Of a stretch of DNA of 64,000 bases, positions 19,119 to 29,700 are shown in pieces. Under the pieces are notes generated by a model. The model made no database searches. It was not told the origin of the DNA and worked only from the letters and a program-made list of their open reading frames with translations. The stretch is from Ardenticatenaceae bacterium (GTDB lineage Bacteria > Chloroflexota > Anaerolineae > Promineifilales > Promineifilaceae): the NCBI GenBank assembly GCA_020634395.1, contig JACKBU010000022.1:1-64000 (forward strand), in the 5' to 3' direction. The stretch's first letter is position 1. Each line of letters begins with the position of its first letter. A program made the translations under genes and the position numbers.

Positions 19119-20990
19119 ATGTTTAAGAAATTGTTCGCAGCCCAGAAATTATTATTAAGTAAGCGAGAGTTTGGACAAGGTTTGGTTGAATATGCGCTGA
19201 TCCTGGGGCTGGCGGCCCTCGTCATCATCGCCATCGTCAACATTTTGGAGCCGTCTATCGGCGACGTTTTTTCGCGGTTGGTACATCAGGCGCCGGTTGC
19301 CCCGCCGTCATTGTTATCATACACACCGGCGCCAACGTATACCCCCACCCCGACGCTGGATCCTGCCGCCACCAGTACCGCTACGGCCACTTCGACATCA
19401 GCCTCAGGACCACCGTCCACCTCCACCACCACAGCCACGGCCACGTCAACGTCTACTGCAACGCCAACGGCCACGGCCGTTTGCACCGGTTTTGGTCCCT
19501 ATAACGTACCCGGCCGGGTAGAAGCCGAAAACTTCATGTGCGGCGGCCCGGAGGTGGCCTTCGTCGACAGCAGCGCCGACGGCGGCTTTGGCAGCGGCAT
19601 CTACCGGGCCGACGTCACCATCGCCGGGCCGGACCTGTACAATTCGACCGATGGCGGCGGCTACCAGCTCGGTACGCTCGTCCCCAATGAGTGGGTCCAG
19701 TACCGCGTGAACGCCGCCGAGAGCCGCCTGTATGACTTTTCGGTAAGGGTGGCATCGCCAGGCACCAGCGGCCATTTCCGTTTGGCCGTCTACCATAACG
19801 GCAGTTTGCTGTACACCACCAGTTCAATTAACGTGCCTAACACCGGGGGGGCAGCTTCCTGGAATAATTTACTCGTCTCCTCCGTGCCCTTATTGGCCGG
19901 AGAAAGCATCGTCCGCTTCCTCGTCGACAACGGCGGCTTCAATGTCAATTACTTTGACATCAGCATCACCCAGGCCACTCCCACACCGACATTACCGCCC
20001 ACCCAAACGCCCACGGCCACAGCCACGGCCACGGCGACAGCCACAAACACGCCCGCTGCCGTCTATACCTGCTCCAACAACCTGGCCCTTAACCGATCGG
20101 TCACCAGCTCTTCGGTGGAAAATAGCGGTCTGCCACCTTCCAATGCCGTCGATGGCAGTGACAGCACACGCTGGTCGTCGTCTTTTAGCGATCCGCAGTG
20201 GATTCGGGTTGATCTGGGCGATACGGCCACGGTGACAGAGGTTGGCTTAAACTGGGAGGCTGCATACGGCCGTGTGTACCAGATCCAGATATCCAACGAC
20301 GACAGCAACTGGACAACCATCTATTCCAACTCCAATGGAGATGGTGGATGGGATAAGATTACGGGCCTAAATGCCAACGGCCGTTACGTGCGCATGTACG
20401 GCACGCAGCGCGGCACCGGTTGGGGCTACTCGCTCTATGAATTCCAGGTTTGCGGCACCTTCGCCACTGTCGAGCTGATCAATGCCAACTTTAACAGCGG
20501 CACGAACAGCTTTAACTATGCAGATGACGTTTTGGGGACAAATCAACCGGTCTACGCCGACGGCTGGCGCACGACAAACAGCGGCTACAGCGGTACAGGC
20601 GGACTGTACGTCAAAGTAGGCAACGTCAACAACAACGATATCAACGGCATGTCTGGCGGCTGGCAGCGCACTTTCACGCTCAACAACGCCAGCGCCATAA
20701 CCGGCCAGTTACAATATCGCCTGGTGGCCAGCAACAGCCTGGAATCCAACGAATGCGGCCGCGTTTATGTAGCCATCGACAGCACGACCTATGGGCAAAC
20801 GGGTCAAAGTTACGTCGTCCAGATATGTGATGGCGGTGATTCAGGTTGGGAGCCATTTACCTTTGTCACGAACTCCCTGTCCCCCGGAAACCACACCATC
20901 ACAATCGGCGGCTACCTCACTTCTAAAACCAACAGCAACGAATACATTGAGGTCTATTTCGACGAAGTGGTCGTACAAACCCTCCCCTGA
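19119..20990 (+). CDS. Flp-type pilin N-terminus fused to CBM6-like and discoidin (F5/8C, CBM32-like) domains
   Basis: 623 residues. The first 65 residues are a Flp/type IVb pilin: basic leader, Gly before QGLVEYALILG (Glu +5, Tyr +6), then a hydrophobic helix ending near residue 45. A Thr/Pro/Ser linker (about 66-125) leads to a CBM6/35-like beta-sandwich (about 128-285, GRVEAENFMCGG, NEWVQYRV). A second linker and an F5/8 type C domain follow (about 328-450, NLALNRSVTSSS, SDSTRWSS, VRVDLG-like strand IRVDLGD, ending FQVCG). The last 170 residues are another beta-rich domain. Normal Flp pilins have 50-75 residues. It would place sugar-binding modules at the cell surface or on a pilus. It has its own leader region after a terminator. 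Confidence 0.85.
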   Translation: MFKKLFAAQKLLLSKREFGQGLVEYALILGLAALVIIAIVNILEPSIGDVFSRLVHQAPVAPPSLLSYTPAPTYTPTPTLDPAATSTATATSTSASGPPSTSTTTATATSTSTATPTATAVCTGFGPYNVPGRVEAENFMCGGPEVAFVDSSADGGFGSGIYRADVTIAGPDLYNSTDGGGYQLGTLVPNEWVQYRVNAAESRLYDFSVRVASPGTSGHFRLAVYHNGSLLYTTSSINVPNTGGAASWNNLLVSSVPLLAGESIVRFLVDNGGFNVNYFDISITQATPTPTLPPTQTPTATATATATATNTPAAVYTCSNNLALNRSVTSSSVENSGLPPSNAVDGSDSTRWSSSFSDPQWIRVDLGDTATVTEVGLNWEAAYGRVYQIQISNDDSNWTTIYSNSNGDGGWDKITGLNANGRYVRMYGTQRGTGWGYSLYEFQVCGTFATVELINANFNSGTNSFNYADDVLGTNQPVYADGWRTTNSGYSGTGGLYVKVGNVNNNDINGMSGGWQRTFTLNNASAITGQLQYRLVASNSLESNECGRVYVAIDSTTYGQTGQSYVVQICDGGDSGWEPFTFVTNSLSPGNHTITIGGYLTSKTNSNEYIEVYFDEVVVQTLP

Positions 20991-21009
20991 TCCTGAAAAT
21001 CATTAGCTT

Positions 21010-21047
21010 GCAAGAAAAAAGATGGCTGCGGCCATCTTTTTTCTTGC
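21010..21047. terminator. Strong bidirectional terminator
   Basis: A 16-bp perfect stem, GCAAGAAAAAAGATGG with its complement, loop CTGCGG. The A6/T6 tracts in the arms can serve as U-tracts in both directions. It sits between the convergent pilin-fusion and glycosidase genes. Confidence 0.85.
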
Positions 21048-21090
21048 TTGCCTTACAGGTGAGCGCCTCAACAGATGTGCTCCATAAAAT

Positions 21091-22893
21091 TTACGAGCCG
21101 TGGCGGCGCCGCCAGACAACAAGCCCAATCAGGAAGAAGATCACCATCCCAACCACCGCCAACCAGACAAACGAAGAAGGCGCTTCCGTTTGTTCCAGGG
21201 CTGGGGAACCAGTGACCACGGCCGTTTGCCCATCTCCTCCCGCCGCGGCTTCCGTCACCGTTGGAGAAGGCGTGGCTGATGGCGTGCGTGAAGGTGTCGC
21301 CGTCTGCGTGGCGGTCGCTGTGGCCGTTTGCGTCGGCGTCGGCGTGATGGTGGGCGTGCTGCTGGGCGTAGGAGACGGCGTGTCCACGGGTGTCGGGGTG
21401 TCAGGCACTTCCGGCGTGGCCGTAATCGTCGCCACCGCCAGCGGTGTATTAACCGGGGGCACTGTGGCTTCCAGCACCGGCCCGCGCTCCACCAGGTACA
21501 CCGGCGGGCCGCCAATGTCGCAGTCGTTCTGCGTGCATTTACCACCTTCCAGGGTGATGGTGTATGCGCCGTCTACGGCCGTTACCGCCTCCCGATGCCC
21601 CATATACCCCACCAGTTCGCCGCTTGCCGCCAGGGCAGGCACAGCCACCGTCAGCGCCGACTGGCCCCTGGCCCACAGCACCCGCACCACCCCATCCGGC
21701 ATAGGAAAAGTAACCTGCGTATAAGCCGACTGGCGCGTATTGCTGAGCACGGCCGTTTCTTGCATGGTCACCGGCCCCTCAAATCCACCCAGCTCCTGCA
21801 CCATTACCTGGTACGCCCGATAAGCCGGCCGGGGGCTCTTATCCGGCCGCAGCAGCCCCCACGACTCGCCGCCCGGCGGCAGATGAATGTCGATGAGCTT
21901 GTAAAAACTGGCCCGCTCTGCCCCTGCCGCAAACGCCAGGGCAAACGCCTGCGGCACATACCACGCCTGCTGCTCCAGATCCAGGTGAAACTGCTGCACC
22001 TCCACCGGCCAATCCGGATCGAGACTGGGCCGGGCGTTGGTCTCGTTCATCCACACCGGCTTGGGCGGTTCGATGCCCAGTTCGCGCTGCAGATCGTAAG
22101 CCTCGTTGATAATGTCGGGAATGGTCTCCGGGCGGAAATAGATGTGCAGCGACAGCACGTCGAAGTAATAATTGTGGTCCGCTGCCTCGGGATCGGCCGT
22201 AACCAATTCCAGGTAGCGGCGCAAAAACGAGGGATCATGCCAGTACGTCAGCGCCCCCAGGTGAATCACCGCCTGGGGATCGGCGTCTTTCATCACCAGA
22301 TAGGCCACCTGCACCAGCCGGTAATAATCGTCCAGCGAGCCGCCAAACTCATGGCCGTAGACGTTGGCGGCGATGTCCGGTTCGTTCCACACTACCCAGT
22401 CGTGGACGCCCCGCGCGCCGTAGTATTCAGCCACTTTGCGCACGTAAACCGCCCACAAATTGTCGGGATCGTCGATGGGCAGATAGAGGCCGCGGGGCAC
22501 GCCGGCATATGGCTCACTCTCTGCCGCCCAGGGCGGTGTGCTTTTCAGCAGCCCCACGATGGTACGGCCGTGTGCCTGCGCATCGACCAGCCACTCTTCC
22601 AACACGTGCAAGGTGTTCCAATCGTCCGGCCCCGTGGGCTGGATCTCGTGCCATAAAAACAGAATACGGTCCCAACCCACCTGAAGGTCGGCCGCTTCCG
22701 CCGGTTCCCAAAAGGCCTCCACCACGCCAAAGCGCGGATCGACGGCCGTTTCCCCCGTCGGCGTCACCGTTGGTTCCTGCGCCACAGCCGGCCGCACCGC
22801 CCGGCTGCTCCATCCCCACGTCCCTGCCAGCAGCAGCAAGGACACCATACTTCCTAGAAGAATTCTTAATTTCAACCTACAAGTCCATCCCAA
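21091..22893 (-). CDS. Secreted, membrane-anchored clan-A glycoside hydrolase (GH39/GH5-like)
   Basis: About 600 residues. A signal sequence (SMVSLLLLAGTWGW) precedes a TIM-barrel of about 380 residues. The putative acid/base is in WNEPDI (about Glu169) and the putative nucleophile in WMNETNARP (about Glu281), the clan GH-A arrangement. A Thr/Pro/Ser linker (about 480-560) and a C-terminal helix (WLAVVGMVIFFLIGLVVW) with a basic tail follow, so the enzyme is probably tethered outside the cell. The start is uncertain: TTG at 22893, TTG at 22875 and ATG at about 22848 are all in frame. The polysaccharide substrate cannot be inferred. It is divergent from the helicase gene. Confidence 0.78.
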   Translation of the reverse strand: MGWTCRLKLRILLGSMVSLLLLAGTWGWSSRAVRPAVAQEPTVTPTGETAVDPRFGVVEAFWEPAEAADLQVGWDRILFLWHEIQPTGPDDWNTLHVLEEWLVDAQAHGRTIVGLLKSTPPWAAESEPYAGVPRGLYLPIDDPDNLWAVYVRKVAEYYGARGVHDWVVWNEPDIAANVYGHEFGGSLDDYYRLVQVAYLVMKDADPQAVIHLGALTYWHDPSFLRRYLELVTADPEAADHNYYFDVLSLHIYFRPETIPDIINEAYDLQRELGIEPPKPVWMNETNARPSLDPDWPVEVQQFHLDLEQQAWYVPQAFALAFAAGAERASFYKLIDIHLPPGGESWGLLRPDKSPRPAYRAYQVMVQELGGFEGPVTMQETAVLSNTRQSAYTQVTFPMPDGVVRVLWARGQSALTVAVPALAASGELVGYMGHREAVTAVDGAYTITLEGGKCTQNDCDIGGPPVYLVERGPVLEATVPPVNTPLAVATITATPEVPDTPTPVDTPSPTPSSTPTITPTPTQTATATATQTATPSRTPSATPSPTVTEAAAGGDGQTAVVTGSPALEQTEAPSSFVWLAVVGMVIFFLIGLVVWRRRHGS

Positions 22894-23055
22894 TCAGTAA
22901 ATTTCTGATGCACACACAAACGACCGGCATTATAATACGAACACACCACAAGTGGAAATAGCAGCCGACCCACCGCACTACTCACACATCGACTCACCAG
23001 AAAACCTGAAATCTTGCACACCTGAACAGTTAGACAAAAACTCACCCGAACACCT

Positions 23056-25332
23056 ATGAACTCTCTCCCTCTCCGCCCTGCCCAGGCCGAAATCCTAAAG
23101 TATAAAAACGGCCGTCTGGCCATCAGCGCCGTGCCCGGCAGCGGCAAGACCTTTACCCTTTCGCTCCTGGCCGCCCAGCTCATTGCCGACGGCCGTATCG
23201 ACCCCAACGCCGGGCAGCAGGTGCTCATCGTCACCTACCTTAACAGCAGCGTCGACACCTTCAAAGCCCGCATCCGCAAACGGCTGGACGAAATAGACCT
23301 GCCGCCCACCGGTTTCGACGTGCGCACCCTGCACAGCCTGGCCCTGGAAATCGTGCGCCTGGCGGAAAGCGGCCTCGGCGAAGAAAACCCCGGCCCCGAC
23401 GTGCTGGACGAAGTACGCAGCAATCACGCCCTCTCCCAGGCCGTCACCACCTGGATCGAAGCCTTTCCCGACCAATGGCACGCTTTCCTTACCGAAGACA
23501 CGCCCCAAATGCGCGCCCGCTGGCGCGACATCACCGAACGCACCGCCCGTACCTTCATCCGCACAGCCAAAAACGAACGCTACCATCCAGAGGAAATTTT
23601 ACAGAAACTGGAGAGTGCAAACCAAGACGAAACCTCATCCAGTCTTGAATCTCTGGTCTCCCAGTCTCCGCTCCTGTGGATGATGGCCGGGATTTACGGC
23701 CGTTACCAGACCATCCTCTCCCGCCAGGGCGCGCTCGACTTCGACGACCTCATCTGGCAGGCTGTGGACCTGCTGGAAAACCGGCCCCACTTCGCCGACG
23801 AACTGCGCCGCCGCTGGCCCTACGTGTTGGAAGACGAAGCTCAGGACAGCGTGCCCCTGCAAGAAGTGCTCCTTACCCAACTCACCGGGCTGGATGGCAA
23901 CTGGGTGCGCGTCGGCGATCCCAACCAGGCCATTACCAGCACCTTTACCGCCGCCCACCCCCGCTTCTTCAACGCTTTCATCGACCGGCCCGACGTGGTA
24001 GACCGGCCGCTGCCCAACAGCGGCCGTAGTGCCCGGCTCATTATGGGCGCCGCCAACGCCATGCTGCATTGGGTCATCGATAAGCACCCTGTGCCCGAAG
24101 TGCGCGCCCACACCTTCCGCCGCCAGGACATCCTGCCCACACCCCCCGGCGACGCCCAGACCAATCCACCAGACAGTGAAGCCCATATCCGGCTCAAAGT
24201 CTACAAACACCGTGAAGATGAAGAAATCCCGGCCATCGCCCGCCTGGCTCTGCGCTATGCCCAGGAGCACCCAGACCATACCCTGGCTATCCTGGTGCCC
24301 ACCAACCAGGTAGGCTACACACTGTCCGATCACCTGGATGAACTCGATGCGGATTATGACAACTTGCTGCGCGGGGGCAGCCACGAACGCGAAATTGCCG
24401 CCGCCATGCACGCCATCCTGGCCGTTCTGGCCGATCCCCTGAACACCAAGGCTTTTGTTGCCGCCCATGCCAGCCTCCACGAGCTGCAGCATCCCGCGGC
24501 CCACGCCCCCGACGAAGACCTGCCGCGCCTGCACACCATCCTGCGCAGCGTCCATCGGCCGGAAACCCTGCTTTTCCCCGAAGATGGCGAAGAGATCGAA
24601 CGCGCTTTGCCTGCGGGCGTCGCCACGGAGGATGATCTGGCGGCCATCGCCCGCTTTGCCGAATTTATGCGCCGCATGTTTGAGCTGCGTACCTTGCCCA
24701 TCGATGATCTGGCCCTGTCGCTCGGCGACGAACTTTTTGCCTGGGGCGACGTCCACGAGGTGGATCTGTCGATTTCCTACCAGATCGCCAGCATCTTGCG
24801 CCGCTGGCGTGACGCCCAGCCGGATTGGCGTTTGCCAGACCTGGTAGCGCAGCTGGAAGATGTGGTGCAGGGCCGGCGCGGCCTGCCGCTGACGGCCCCC
24901 ACCGATTTAGGCTATGAACCGGTCGCTGGCCGCATCACGTTGACGACGCAGCACAGCGCCAAGGGGCTGGAGTGGGATGCCGTTTTTCTGGCCGGCATCG
25001 ACGGCTTCTGGATTCCGGGCAGCCTGGATGCGCCGTTTTTGGGCGTCCATGATTTTTTGGGCGGCGACCCAACGGCCGAAGCCACGGCCCAACTGCGCTT
25101 TTTGATGGAGGGGCATCCGGGCATTTACGACGGCCGTTCCGCCACCGAAAGCGCCCACATCGAAATCATCAGCGAGCGGCTGCGCCTGCTCTACGTCGGC
25201 ATCACCCGCGCCAGACGTTATCTGCATATCAGCCGCAGCCGCGCCACCCGCCAGTATAACCAGGACCGTGACGCCGAACCGGCAACCGTGCTGGGCGTGA
25301 TTTTCCACTACCTGAAGGAGCGCGAGGGGTGA
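23056..25332 (+). CDS. UvrD/Rep-family superfamily I DNA helicase
   Basis: 758 residues with the SF1A motif series: Q-like LRPAQAEIL, Walker A SAVPGSGKT (Lys31), motif Ia YLNSSVDTFKARI, Walker B LEDEAQD (DEAQD replaces the usual DEFQD), motif III VGDPNQAI, TTQHSAKGLEWDAVF (motif V) and LLYVGITRARRYL (motif VI). It unwinds DNA 3' to 5' in repair or recombination, by family knowledge. Residues 199-211 include a Ser/Leu/Gln insertion derived from the GGAGATTGG-type dispersed repeat. There is no clear Shine-Dalgarno upstream. The AAA-winged-helix gene follows 77 bp later. Confidence 0.85.
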   Translation: MNSLPLRPAQAEILKYKNGRLAISAVPGSGKTFTLSLLAAQLIADGRIDPNAGQQVLIVTYLNSSVDTFKARIRKRLDEIDLPPTGFDVRTLHSLALEIVRLAESGLGEENPGPDVLDEVRSNHALSQAVTTWIEAFPDQWHAFLTEDTPQMRARWRDITERTARTFIRTAKNERYHPEEILQKLESANQDETSSSLESLVSQSPLLWMMAGIYGRYQTILSRQGALDFDDLIWQAVDLLENRPHFADELRRRWPYVLEDEAQDSVPLQEVLLTQLTGLDGNWVRVGDPNQAITSTFTAAHPRFFNAFIDRPDVVDRPLPNSGRSARLIMGAANAMLHWVIDKHPVPEVRAHTFRRQDILPTPPGDAQTNPPDSEAHIRLKVYKHREDEEIPAIARLALRYAQEHPDHTLAILVPTNQVGYTLSDHLDELDADYDNLLRGGSHEREIAAAMHAILAVLADPLNTKAFVAAHASLHELQHPAAHAPDEDLPRLHTILRSVHRPETLLFPEDGEEIERALPAGVATEDDLAAIARFAEFMRRMFELRTLPIDDLALSLGDELFAWGDVHEVDLSISYQIASILRRWRDAQPDWRLPDLVAQLEDVVQGRRGLPLTAPTDLGYEPVAGRITLTTQHSAKGLEWDAVFLAGIDGFWIPGSLDAPFLGVHDFLGGDPTAEATAQLRFLMEGHPGIYDGRSATESAHIEIISERLRLLYVGITRARRYLHISRSRATRQYNQDRDAEPATVLGVIFHYLKEREG

Positions 25333-25409
25333 CGGCCGTGCATCACGCTCTCCTTCACCATTCCTAAGCCAGTTTTACGAAAACCGGGTAAAGGATTAAA
25401 ATACAGCCT

Positions 25410-26726
25410 ATGAGCATGACGAACCCCTTCTATCACCGTGGCGCTATCCGGCAGGCAGCCAATTTTCACGGCCGTCGCAACGAAATCGAACAAATCCTCG
25501 GGCTGCTGCGCAATGGCCAGAGCGTCTCGCTCATCGGGCCGCGGCGTATTGGCAAAAGCTCTCTGCTGATCCACCTGTGCCGGCCCGAAGTGCGGTTAGA
25601 GTGGGGATTGGACCCGGCCAAAACCTGGCTTATTCTGATCGACTGCCAGGAGCTTGGGGGATCGCCGCCAGAAGATGTGTATGAAACGCTGCTCACCGGC
25701 CTGCACCACGCAGCCGCTGAAGCCGGCGTGACCCTGGACCCGCTCCCCAACAGCCCGGGCAGCTACCGGGATCTGGATCGGACGCTGTACCAGATCAGCC
25801 AGAACCACGTCACTGTCGTGTTCTTGTTAGACGAGTTTGAACTGCTGGCGGCCAACGAGCACCTGACGCCTTACTTTTTTGCCCGCCTGCGCGGTCTGAC
25901 CACCAAATATGGCCTGGCTTATCTCACGGCCAGCCAACGGCCGTTATTCGCCATCACCGCCGAAGAAGAAATTCTCAGTTCCCCTTTTTTCAACATTTTT
26001 GTCACCCTGCCGCTGGGCCTCTACAGCGACGAAGAAGCCCGTACCCTCTTCCTGGCCCGCCTGAAAAACACCGACATCAGCTTTGGCCCGGCCCTCAACC
26101 AGTACCTGCGCTTCCTGGTCGGTCCGCATCCCTTTTTCCTACACGTGGCCGGCTACCACGCTTATCAGGCGCTGCTGCAAAACACCAGCCTGGAAACTCC
26201 CGAAGAATTCACCCAGCTTGATGATCCCATCGAAGTCGAGGCCGATTCACATCTGGGCTACCTGTGGCAAAACCTGACACCCGAAGAGCAGTACGTCCTG
26301 GCCATTGCCGACGGCTCCATCGACACCCTGCGCCTGCTAGAACAGCAGTGCCTGCTTGTCAACGAAGACGGCCAGTATGTTTACACCAGCGAGATTTTAC
26401 GCCGTTACGTGCGGCGCCAGGACGTACGCGGACTCATCCAGACAGGTCCGTTTGTCATCGATCAGCAGCGGCACCAGGTATGGGCGCGTGGCGCAGAACT
26501 CAGCCTGACGACTTCGCAGTTCAACATTTTAATGCGTTTATGCCAACAGCCAGGCCAGGTTGTTCATGGGGACGACCTGGAAACGGCCGTTTGGGGTGAC
26601 GTCCTCGTGGATGATCCCGACCGGCTGAAAACCCTCATCAAACGCCTGCGCCGCGCCATCGCCCCTTACGACAACTGGATCATCAGCGAGCGAGGGGTTG
26701 GTTATGCTTTGCGTCCCCCGGATTAG
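25410..26726 (+). CDS. AAA ATPase fused to C-terminal OmpR-type winged helix (type A AAA partner)
   Basis: 438 residues. The AAA_16 ATPase is N-terminal: FHGRRNEIEQIL, Walker A GPRRIGKSS (43-51), Walker B VVFLLDEFE (136-144), sensor-like YLTASQRPLF and SPFFNIF near 190. Residues about 345-436 are an OmpR/PhoB-type DNA-binding domain (LSLTTSQFNILMRLC, VWGDVLVDDPDRLKTLIKRLRR, ISERGVGYALR). The gene end overlaps the start of the propeller-TM-AAA gene by 23 bp, so they are translationally coupled. A response-regulator receiver domain is absent; the ATPase takes its place. The proposed role is a transcription factor switched by nucleotide state or by contact with its membrane AAA partner. Confidence 0.82.
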   Translation: MSMTNPFYHRGAIRQAANFHGRRNEIEQILGLLRNGQSVSLIGPRRIGKSSLLIHLCRPEVRLEWGLDPAKTWLILIDCQELGGSPPEDVYETLLTGLHHAAAEAGVTLDPLPNSPGSYRDLDRTLYQISQNHVTVVFLLDEFELLAANEHLTPYFFARLRGLTTKYGLAYLTASQRPLFAITAEEEILSSPFFNIFVTLPLGLYSDEEARTLFLARLKNTDISFGPALNQYLRFLVGPHPFFLHVAGYHAYQALLQNTSLETPEEFTQLDDPIEVEADSHLGYLWQNLTPEEQYVLAIADGSIDTLRLLEQQCLLVNEDGQYVYTSEILRRYVRRQDVRGLIQTGPFVIDQQRHQVWARGAELSLTTSQFNILMRLCQQPGQVVHGDDLETAVWGDVLVDDPDRLKTLIKRLRRAIAPYDNWIISERGVGYALRPPD

Positions 26727-29700
26727 TGCCCTGGTAAATCCTCGCCTCTGGACCTCCCGGCGCTGCCCGGGGGTTGCCTTCGTTCTGCTCTTTGTTCTCG
26801 TTCTGCTGATGGGGCCGGCCGCAGCCACCCAGGCTCAGGACGAAATTGTGCCTTACTGGCAGTATGCCGCCTCCGCGCGCCTCAGCCACATTTTGCCCCT
26901 TGATCTAGACCAGGACAACAGCGACGAACTGGTTATTGTCGACGAAACCGGGCGGGCGGCGCTGCTAAACGCTTCCGGCGCGCGGCAGTGGACCTATGAC
27001 ACGCAGGGAACGGTAACGGCCGTCGGCGCCGTCCAGTCACCACAGCCCGACAAAAACACCCAGGCCATCGTCTTGGGGGCGCATAATCGCCTGCTGATGT
27101 TGTCGGAAACGGGCTCGGAAATGTGGCAGGTTGAGCTAACGGCCGTCGATCCGCCGCCCACCCTCTTCCTGAGCAGCGGGGCCGACGCCGCTCGCGACTG
27201 GCAAAGCCAATATCCGGCCGATCCGGCCCTCATCCTGCCCTACCGCGCCACACCAGACAGCCAGGAAACCATCGCCGTCGTCCTGCAGTCCGGCCAGGTG
27301 CAAATGTTTGACGGTTGGGGAGCACGCCTGTGGCGTTACGCCCGCAACACCAACCCTTCCCTGGACGCCACGCCCCACGCCGTGGTCACCGATATGGACC
27401 GCGACGGCCGTCAGGAAATCTTGCTGGGCAGCTTTAATCCGCGCCGTTTTAGCCAGCTTGTCAAGCTCAACGATCAGGGCCAGTTAGACTGGGAACAAAA
27501 CATTTCCGGACGCCTGACGGCCCTGACTACCGTGTCGTTCAACGGGGCAGAATACGTGGCCGTTGGCACGTCACGCGGCGAAATCCTGGTCTACAATCAG
27601 GACGGCCGTCGCCTGTGGCTGCGCACCCTCAACAAACCCATCACCAGCCTGGTTGGCACCCGCCTGGCCGGCGAACCGGCGCTGGTCGCCGGCACGGACG
27701 CCGGAACGGTGGTCGTCTTCAACGACGAAGGGCAGCGCGTCTGGACACGCAACCTGGCCGCCGACGCCAATCGGGCCATCATCGACATTTCTCCCGCGCC
27801 GGCCGCATCGCCGGCGGGTCAATCGCTCCTGGCGGTAATTTTAGGCGCCCAGGACAGCAGCAATGCCCCGGCAGACGTGCTGCTCATCAACCAGGACGGC
27901 CGTACCCTGGAACCCTTCTCAGCCATCGACACCGCCGGTCTGACCCGCCTGGTCGACATCAACCACGACGGCCAGAGCGAAGTGCTCCTGGCGCGTTTTG
28001 CCACGGTGGAACTGCTGGGACTGGGCAGCGGCGCCAGCAAAATAGCCAATGAATGGAACTATTCGTCGTTGTTTGCCGCGCCCAGCGCCGTCCTGGTGGT
28101 TGATTTTGACCATGACGGCAACGATGAAATTTTGATTGGCGCGCGCGACGGCCGTCTCCACCGCTTAGACAACGACGGCTCTTCCCGCTGGATCGCCGAA
28201 CCGGGCGGCGTGATTGCTCACCTGGATACCCTGACTCTGAATCCAGGCGACCCGCCGCTCATCGTCGTCATCCACAACGACAGCCAGCCCGGCCTGAACA
28301 GCCAGGAACAGGTCGAAGGGGTAATTGAGCTGCGCCAGGCCAACGGTGATGAAACCTGGCAGCGTGAAGTGCCTTCGGAAATAACGGCCGTCCTGGTGGC
28401 CCAAATTCAAGGCAGCTCCACGCCGGAAATTATCGTCGGCACGGCTGCGGGCGGCGCCTACATTTACGACGCCGCAGGCAACCGCCTCTGGACGACCTCG
28501 GTCGATGATCAGATCAGCCAGTTCATCGTCCAGGACAATCCTAACTTCAACCGGCCCGAACTGCTGGTGGTCAGCCAGAACCTGATTTACCGCCTGCTAG
28601 AAGGGGAAAGCCCCACCATCGTTACCGCCTATCCGGCGGCAATCAACCAGATATACCAGACCAGACAGCACTCTCCGGAAAGCAACACAACCCTGGTCAC
28701 GCTTGGTCAGAACGATACAATCAGCGGCTTCGACTGGCGCGGCATTCAACTGCCACAGTGGCCCGTACACACCGAAGGACGGCCGTCTGTCAGCCTGCAA
28801 ATCCCATCCACTGAAAACGATACCGACGAAGACCAGGCCCTTTCCGACGACGCCTTCTTGATCGCCACCACGGCCGACCGGCTGCTGCACCTGCAGTTGG
28901 AAAGTGACGAACCCATGATCACCTGGCAGTTAGACGATTTGCCGGGCATCACCAGCCTGTACTGGGGCGATCTGGATGGCGATGCGCAGCCAGAAATTGT
29001 CGTCGGCGACAGCCGTGGCAACGTGCTGCTCTATTCCGGCGACCTGACGCTTTCCACCAAACTCAACGTGCTCAGCGGCGTGTATGCCCTCAAACCGCTC
29101 AAATCCGCCAACCGCCAGAGCGCAGATTTGCTCGTCGTCACCGAAAACGGGCTGGTGCAGCTTTTCCGCGCCAAAGAAAACCGGCCGCCGCTGCTGACCA
29201 ACGCCCGTGTAGACGAATCACAGGGCCGTTATAACTTCAGCGTGTCGGTGCAGGACGTAGAACGGGATGAAGTGGCGGTGCGGCTGGAACTGCAAAACCC
29301 GGCTACCGGCAGTTGGACCAATGCCGAGGAGCAGAGCCTCAGTGGGAACGGCACGTTGTTCTGGCCGGGCGTCCTTCCGCCCGACGAACAGCAAGGCGTG
29401 GTGTATCGTTTTGTGTACGACGATGGCTACCATTCGGGCACAGTGACGCCCCCGCCGCTGCCGCCGCCTACGGCCGTTGCGCCCCCGCAACGGCCGTCCC
29501 AAATCGGCCTTGTTTTGTTGGGCGTGCTGATCATCGGTGTGGCTTTATACAGCCTGCGCCAATCACAAACGGCCGCCGCCCGCGCCGGCCGTTTCTACCG
29601 GCGTCTCAAGCAGCAGCCCACCCAGACTCTCATCTTGCTGGAAAACCGCTGCACCTACAGCAGCAGCTCCACCGAATTTTTGCTGAATCTGGCTAACCAG

